Positions 39,901-48,900 of a stretch of DNA of 64,000 nt are shown here, piece by piece. How positions within the stretch are numbered: position 1 is the first letter of the stretch; each line of letters begins with the position of its first letter. This DNA is from a virus, in the IMG/VR virus record IMGVR_UViG_3300023109_000014, positions 18,462 through 82,461 of that record; one strand, 5' to 3'. The notes under the pieces are model-generated. The model saw nothing but the letters and a program-made list of their open reading frames with translations. It ran no database searches and was not told the DNA's origin. A program made the position numbers and the translations under genes.

Positions 39901-42900
39901 GATTAATATAGGAGCAATTGGTTTGGCTCAAACCGAAACTGGAATGTCTACTATTGATTCTCTCGCAGGGTCGTTTGATTTTAGCAGAAAAGATAAATTT
40001 GGCGTAAGGCTAGCTGGCGGCGAACTTGCGACTTCTTCTGGGGTAAGTGTTAAAAGTCAGCAACACTTACTTAACGAAGAAAAAATGAGTCAATTAAAAT
40101 CTATGGCCGAGAGCAAGCGAGATGGAGATCGAGCTGCTACGGAAAAATATAGAACACAAGGCAAAGACTTTTTAGAATCTACTGGCCTTGCAGAAGCTGG
40201 TTCCGCTAAACCAATTCTTTTTGACACAAAAGAAGAGGCAGAACAATGGTCTAAGACTATGACAGACAAACATGGTACTCAATTCGCTGGCACTCAAAAT
40301 TTATCAGCCTCCAAAGACGGACAGAAAATATTGAGAGAAATGGGGGTAAGTTTTTCTCAAGAAGAATTAATTGCTGGTCAGTCGGGCGCAACTGTAGTTG
40401 GCGCTACAGGAGGTTTACTTGCTGAAAGTGGCGCAATGGCTCTAAAGGCTAGAATAGGAATTAATGGAACAAGAATGACTACGGGAGCAGCTTTACGAAT
40501 AGGCGCTACACAGGCTTTCTTGCCTGGTTTAGCTATTGAGGCTGGTATTGCTACAGGAGAACATTTTAGAGATAGTCATTCTGGCCACCTGTTTAGTGTT
40601 GCGGGAATTGATGTCGATGAGGGCGAAGCTTTAGGTCTAGCTGGTTATATGGCAGGAGGCGCTGTTGCAGGAACTTTCTTGGGGGGCCCTATGGGTGCTG
40701 TGGTCGGTGGCCTTGCTGGAGCAGGGGCGTATGGGGCAAGAGTCGCAATTGGTGAGCATGTAAATTTTGACCCAGATGAAATAAATTCTGGAACGTTTAG
40801 AATGAGTCCCGATGAGCTTAAGGCTAGACAACAAGAAATTATAGAACTTGCAAGAAGTAAATCCAACGAAATTAGGAAAATTATGGATACTGCTGCAATG
40901 TCTAATTATACCTCTCGCAATAAAAAAATTAAAAGCGATTTTGTTTCAGAGGAGGGGTTTGAGACGTTTTATGAGAGATCTGAAATGCAAAAACAACAAA
41001 GACTATTGACTGAAAAAGCTTCAATAATAAGAGAGAGTTTTTTACTCGCAGAGAAAATGGACGCAAAAATATTAGCGAACAGAGAATTAAAGCAGAAAGG
41101 GGAGGTTAATGATAATTGGTTTGCTGAAGACGATCCAGTATTTAAGCAGAATTATACTGCTGACGCTATTTCTAAAATTTTAAGTGATACAACCTCTCTT
41201 TATGACCCTAATATGTTTACAGATATTAAGACTATGAGAAAGATGGCTAAAGAAGGAAAAACTCAAAATGAAATTCATGCAGAGATGCAGTCTGCAGATT
41301 TTAAGTTTGAAAGAATAAATCCAGACACTGGACAGATGGAAACTATTATGCCTAACACAGAAGAAGCTTTAGCGCAGAGAGGTATTAAGTCTCAGAAGTA
41401 TTTAAGTGGCTTAGGTAGAATAAATGACTTCAATGCCAAACAAGGCTTAATGAGATCTAGTACTGATTTTGCCTCTGCAAGTTCTGTAGAGGAAGCTATA
41501 GAAATTGGTTCTATGTCTCAAGGCCAGTTTGAGGAAGAAAAGCTTCGCTGGAATCCCAAGTCTGAAGGAAAATTTGCAAAGCTAAAAGACAGAAGACATA
41601 AATTATTTTATTCAGAAGGTAAAAAAATTACCAATCATGATCAGTGGTTAGAAGCTATTCAAAGAGGGCAATTGGATTACGGTCGAATTAACTATCCGAT
41701 GGAAATGGCTCAAGTAATGGGAGTACCTACAATGGAGGGGGAGAGAGTCGTGAAGAATGCTGATATCACTTCTGATGTCAAAAATGCATTTAATTATTTT
41801 CAAGATAAGGGTACTTTGTATAGAAAACCTATTCAGGCTACAGATAGAATTATAGAATCTATGGGAATGAAGAGTAAGGGTTCAGATGATCAGGGAGAGT
41901 CTAAAATTGATGAATGGATGTTAGGAAAGCAAGATGATGGATGGAATGTTCAGTATCATCCTGAATCAAAATCTGTTATGATGCAGCACGAAAAGCACGG
42001 CCTCATTTCTTTTCCAAGAGGAGCTGATCCTAGTGATCCTAGAAGTCTTGAAAGCTTGTATGAGAAATATATGTTTGATATTACAAAGAGTAAGTATGAG
42101 GATGGAATTATTCATAATAATAAGAGTGGGTATGACCCTGCTAATACTGCTGGAATGTCAGATTCTGACCCGCTTAGGGATATTAACTCTTCTGATCAAG
42201 TGGGTTTTTCAAAAAGTAAATTTAAAACATTTGAAGAATTTGATAAAACTATTCCCGAAGAACAGAGAGTTATGCTTTCTGCGATGTCCGCTTTGTTTAA
42301 AAGAGGCGAAGGCTTAAATGATGTTCGAAAAAATAGAGTAAGTACTGGCAATAAAGTTGACGAGTACGCTCAAGCTTTTGAGGATTTGAAAAATGATCAC
42401 AGTATGTATGGAGAATTCCAGAAAGCAATCACAGAAAGAAATATTGGAATAAACACTTCTAAAACAATGATTGGGCAAGCTGGTTTTGATATGCAAAAAG
42501 GTTTGGGTAATACAAGTCAGTTGGAAAATATTAATTCAGAACTTGGTATTAAAGATAAAGCTTATAATTTTAACCTTGGAAACTTAAGCGAAGAAGATCT
42601 TCAATCTTATACAAGTAGGTTTAGCGGAGCTATTGCAAAAAAACAACAAGATTATCAAGTAGTAAAAGAAAAGGTTTCAAGCAGGCAGGCAGAAATATCT
42701 CTCATAAATAAAAAAATAAATAGCGGAGTTAATCAAGACGAGAAAAATAAACTTATAACAAAAAGAACAAAAATTGAAGAAGCTCTAAAACAAACAAAAA
42801 TTAAAAAAGGCAACTTAGAATCTTTTATTACTGCTCCAGAAAAAATTAAACAAGCTAACCAATTAAAGAGAGGTTCTCAATTTAAGTTTCAAGAGAGTAT

Positions 42901-45900
42901 AAATAGGTTATCTAAGAAATTTAATATTGATGAGGGCGCTTCTCTGGGAAGTAAGGTCGCAAGATTGCAGGGTCACTTTGATCGCAATCCTGCACTCCAA
43001 TCAAAAAGTAGTTGGATGGATAGAGAAAAAGCTATTCAAATGAACGTTCTTAAGAACAGAAGACTCGCTAAACAAAAAAGAGATGGCAAGAAACTTTTAA
43101 CAGATCAAGATTTAACGGATGCAAATGGTAACTCTGTAGATAGCCTTGTCGCTCAAAGAGCAAAACGTTTAAAAGAGGGTGGAGCTAAAATGTTAGATAG
43201 TAATCTTTTTGCGTCAGATGTTGGTCGACAAAAACAATTAAAGCAAAATGTTGATGATTGGGCAAATAAAAGAGGCGATTACCACTTAGGCACAGTTGGT
43301 AATGTGAGTTATAGCCCAGAAACACTAAATTTGGAGAAAAAGATGAAGCTTTCTCAAAAACAGAAAGGTATGGTTATCGCTGATTTTGATAAAGAAAATA
43401 TTCATGGAGAAAGAAGAGAAACTGCAATCAAATTGTATGACAAAGAAATTCAAGATTACATGGTTAAATTTGAGGAAAGTAAAGCGAAAGATGTTCTTAA
43501 TTATAAATTAATTAATCCAACTGTAACGAAAAGCGCTGTAGAAGATCAGAAAAAATTCCAAGACCTCCAAAGCAAACATAGTCACTGGGATGAAGTTATA
43601 TCTAGCAACGAGTCTACAGATGATTTCGAATCTCTATATAAACAAAAACAGGAAGCTTTTCAAGATTGGGATTTGGTTCGAGGCTTACCTAATATGATGA
43701 AGCATACCGCTACCATGCAGGCTGCTGGAAGGAAGCAAGCTGGATTTTTCTTAGAGCCAGATGTAGCTGTTGGAGCAATTCCTTACAAAGAGATTAAAAG
43801 CGAAAAAGCTTCCTTAAATAAACATTTAAGTACTGCAGGGCTATCGATGGATTGGTGGCGACAAAAAGATGTTGGCTCCAGACCCGCAGAATTTAATAAA
43901 TTATTAATGCGTAACGCTAGAACTCAATCTAAACTTGTTGGAAAAGATCAAATTTCAGAAGTTGGAGGGGCTAGAATTTCTGGAAATTTAGGTCAAGGCG
44001 TTATAGATGGAGATAGGGCAAAACAAGACTTTACTAATATAGTCGATCCTGATGGAAACCTTGCTCGTTCTGGGCATGATAGGGCTAAGGGAGCCCTCAT
44101 GAAAGTAATCAAGAATGACTGGGACTTATTTGACCTCAATAAAGATGGAAAGTTAACTTCTGAAGAAATATCAATTATGGGTGGAACGTTTGATCCTACT
44201 AAGTTTACTTCTTCCGCTATTACTGGAAAGAATAATGATCCCTATAGCGAGCTGCAAAGAAATATGTTTGGCGCTAGAGCGGGCACAATTACGCCTGAAG
44301 TTTTTCAAGATTTACTTTCTTTTGATAAGGCAGTTAGCGGGGGAAATGAAGACGGCGTACTCGATCGAAATGAAATTTTTGCAAACGATCCAGAGAAGGG
44401 TAATGAAATTATACAAACTAGAGTCAAAGACTTTTTGACAAAAAAATATGTCAAGGAAGTTTCACCTTATGGAGAAACTTTAAAGCACGGGCTTGAGTCA
44501 TATTTCACTGGTTCGGACGAAGGCGGACTTTCCTCAATTAATACGTGGAAAGAATTATCTAATCTTGAGAAATCTAATTTGCCAGAAAATATTAGAGAAG
44601 AGTATTCTTCTGCCAAGACAGAAGCGGAAGCTTTGATTACTTCCGTTCCTTACCATAAAACAATTATTAATAAAGGTTCAAAATTAGAAGAAGACTCTCA
44701 ATCGAAGTTTGGGAAATTGTTTGACATGAAAGAAAGGATAAAGCTTTCTCCTTCAGAAATTGAAGCGGGTGGACAGCTAAACCTTCAGTTAAAAAGTATG
44801 AAGGGAAAAGAGGCTACTCCCGCTTACAAACAAAAGAAAGCTCAGTTTGATTCCTTAATGCAAAGAAAGCAAGATTATAAAAATATAGAAAAAGAACTTA
44901 ATTCATCTTTTACAGAAGATGGAATGATTAAGGGTCGACCATTTAGCTTGCCTCATTTTTTAACTAAAAAAGGTTTGCTTAATTCTGGAGATATTAAACA
45001 AAATCCAAACTGGGCTCCTGCTAGCATAGATGACAATTGGAAAAATTATGATGAAAAATATTTTGGAAATGTTCAGGGTGTTGCCAGACAGATAGATGCT
45101 GTGCAGGCAGCTACCGTAGATTCAAATATTGGTGTATCTGTCGGTGGTGGCGTTGCCGATGCAGAGGAAAATAAATTCTTTAATGAAACCATAAGAAAGG
45201 CGAAGGAAGAAAAAGTTACCAAAGAAAGAGAAAAGTTTCTTAAAGAAAATACCAACGAAAGAGCAAGAAAAATATTTGAACAAGAAATGATTGGAGCAGA
45301 CCCTTCTTCTAGAAACTTGTTTGATCCTTCTGCGAATATTAAGCTTCAGGCGCAAGGTTTTAGAAGTGGAGAAAAGCAGGCGCAGGAAAAGCGTGACGAA
45401 GGCTTAAAACGTATGGTTGATAATGCAAAACAAAGAAATGCGCAGCGTCAAGCTTTTACAGATGTTAGAGATCCGTTGCAGTTTATACAAAATTACAGCA
45501 GCGATTACAACGAAAGAAAAGGTCAGCTCTGGAGAAATGTTGATAGCGCAAAAGAAAACTACGAAGCAAGAACTCGTGATAACGCTCCAGTTGGAACTCG
45601 AGAGGCTGCATTTATTTCTTACCAAGAAGCTTTAAAGAAAGAGCTTGAGCATCGCAAGATAGTAGAGCCAAATTCAACATTAAGTGATGTGGTTAAGAGA
45701 AGTAATTATTCTGACATTTTAAATACAGACTGGTCTTTAGGGGGAGGATACCAACAATTCTTTGATCGTTATCACGAAGAAAAAATTATGATGAAGTCTC
45801 CAGAAGGGGTTGATGTTCCTGTTCAATCTAAAGAAGAAGCTGGTCGTCATTTGTTTAAATTGAGGCAGCAAGAAATCGTTGGGCCAATGAAGCAAAGAGG

Positions 45901-48900
45901 TTTAATGACTGAAGACGGACAGTTTGTTTCTAAGATTGGTGATCAACCCATATCTAAAGAAAAAATATACGAGTTAATTGCTGAGACTACTCCTGGAAAT
46001 AAATACGTTTATAAATCGGGCGATAAATTCTCAAGATTTCAAGAAATTTGGAGTAAGAAGTTTGGCGGCAATTTTACAAAAGGAGCTATGGGTCTTTTCG
46101 GAAACTCTTCCGCAAAGTTTACTTTAAGTAGTTCTGGATCTTTTTCCGATTTAGGGGACACTTCTTTTTCTGGAGAACAAGGGGGAGTATTTGAGGTTCA
46201 GAGAGCAAGGCAGGATGCTGCATTAGGCGCTCAGCCTCAAGCAGAGCCAGAAGTTTTAGGAAGGTATAATATTCTTGACCCAAATGAAAAGCTTATGATG
46301 TCTATACAGCAGAGCGCTAGAAATAATTTTAAAGGGGCGGAAGGCCCAACTGGTTTTAAAAGTATATACGAAGGAATGTCCTTGAGCGCTAGAGAGAGTT
46401 TTAAGAGGAAATATAAAGACCAAATCGAACAAAAGGTTCCGCCTTCTATAGTTAAACAACTTAATAATTATATTTCAAAAGTAGATAAAACTGATTTATA
46501 TGGAGTCGCTAAAGGAGATTTGGTTCCAAATTATCTCAAGAAAAAGATTGAGAATAGGTCTTCTTTAACAAGAGGAGAGAGGGATGAATTAAGAGAATAC
46601 AAAAGAAGAGAAGGCGAAGCTCAAAGAATTGTCCAAGAAAAAAGAAGGACTTCTGGAATATCTAGAGCTGCTGGTCATTTAATTGACCAACATAGTGTTG
46701 ATGAGCCTTTAGCTAGATTTATATCATCCTCTCCTGGTTATCAGTCTTTTAGGCAGTTGAGTAGTGCAGATAAATTAATTAAAGAAGTTCAAGCTGCTGA
46801 TATTTCTGTAGTGTCAAGAAAAATTGGCGGTTCAAGGATATCCTCAGAAAAAGATCGGCGCAAAAAATTAGAAAGTTTGCAAAGACAAAGAACTGCTTAT
46901 TATAATAACTTCAGGGCTAGCGTGGAAAGAGACCCTTCTTCAAGCAAGAATATCATTTTTGATTCTGTTCACCCCAGGGGATTTAGAGCCAACCCAGATA
47001 TTGCACAAATTTCAAATAATGTTATTCGTCGCCCAGTAATTTCTGAACTAAGTGACGCAGAAAAGAAAGCTGCTCTAAGATTGAATATTGACGTGGAAGA
47101 CGAGTTAATTAGAACTGACTCTAATGGTGTCCCAATGTACAAAGAGGAGAGTCGTAATGGAGTTCGTAGATTTGAAGGTACTGGGCCCTTTGATATTATT
47201 ACAAAAACAAACAAATTAGAAGGTGTTCATGAAACTTTTGATTTAGATGTTGTTCAAAAGGCTGCAGCTAATGCAGCTCGAGAGATAAGGGCAAAGAAAG
47301 ATATTCAAACAGAAAAAATTGAAAGCAATATTGAATTCGACCCAGCTTACGATACTAATAATGATGGAAAATTAACTGGAAAAGAGTTAGAAAGAAAAAG
47401 GACTATGGAGGAAATCGCAAAAAGAAACCAAGCTTCTAGTGTGAGGCCGTCTGCAAAAGGTTTTGCCCCTCCTAAAAAGTCAGCTCCTTTTCGACCCAAC
47501 CCTTCGAAACCTAAAAATTTCTCTGCAAAAGCTTCGTTACACCAAGCGTATTCAGAAATTAAGCAGTCCGTGCTCGCCAATTATAAAAAGCCTGTTACTC
47601 CAGATCAAGTTGGTATTGCTAACTTAAGGTCTGGAACAGGGAGGCACGAAAAGAGAGTTGTGAATTCTCAGGAAAAAATGTTTAATTATGGAGGTTTAGA
47701 TTTTGTTGCTCCACCTAAGAATTCAGGAGCTGCAAGAAAATATGCTTCAGATGTAGAATCTGATTTTGGAATTGATCCTTATGATAAAAATATTAAATAT
47801 GCTGCCGAAGGGTTTATTCCAGATAGAGGTCAAGTAGCCAAAGCAGAAAAAAATCCAATTCCTGGAATTAATAAATTAAACGTTAATATAGATTCTTTAT
47901 CAAAAGTTTTAAACACTAAAATGTTTCAAACAAAAGAAGTTCAAACAAATAAACATGAATCTGATTCAAGTGAATTCACGAAAGATAGTGGGTCGACCAG
48001 TTCCTTCGAGAGGAGTTCTGAAACAACAAGTATAATTAAGGGTATTTCTTCTATTGGTCCTGCAGTAGGATTAAGCGTTAGCGCTGCTTTAATCTCTGGT
48101 CTAACTAAAATGAAGGCAGACCAAAAAATTGAATCTAGGTTAAATAATAAAATAGGTTTAGCTCCAAGCGAGGATAATAATACCTCAAGGGAGGCGGTTT
48201 TTGACTTTAGTGCTGATTTTGATAAGCTCCGCGACGGTTTTAAGACACTTGATAAGGCTCCAGTTGGACGTGGAATTGAAGCTGTCGTCACTGGATTAAG
48301 CTCTCTTCTTTCACAATTTTCAGTTGATGGCGGCTCAACTCATTCTAACACTGAATCCGAAGCTATTAATGCACCTAAGGTTATACAAGATACCGTTACA
48401 TCATCCTCTGTCTCCGAGTTAATGGAGAAAGTGGCAAAACAGTTCTTAACTAAGCAGAGCGACAGGTTTAATAATAAAGAAGATAATAAACCTACTGGGG
48501 AAATTATGGACGCAACACTTAGTCCTTTAGTCGAGATCTGGAAAAAGGTTTCAACTTCAATCAAAGAGTCTATGGTTGAAAAGGAAAAAAAATCAAAGAT
48601 AGACGACGAAAGAAAATCAAAAGAAAGGGGAGATTTAAGAAAACAATCTAGCAAACTTGAATCAATGAATCAGGAAACTTCTGATTCTTCTACTGAAGAT
48701 GTTGATAGTTCCGACTCTTCTGAGATTGCTAAGGCATTTAAACCTTTTGATTCCTCTTTGCAAAAATTGATAGCTTTAACTAAGGCGTGTTGCAACGACA
48801 AGTCTTTGTTAAATTTAATTAAAGAGTCTAACACTCAGTTGGATTCAATAGAGTCTCCAGATCTAGATTCCGCCCTAAAGAAAATGATTAACTTTGAAAA

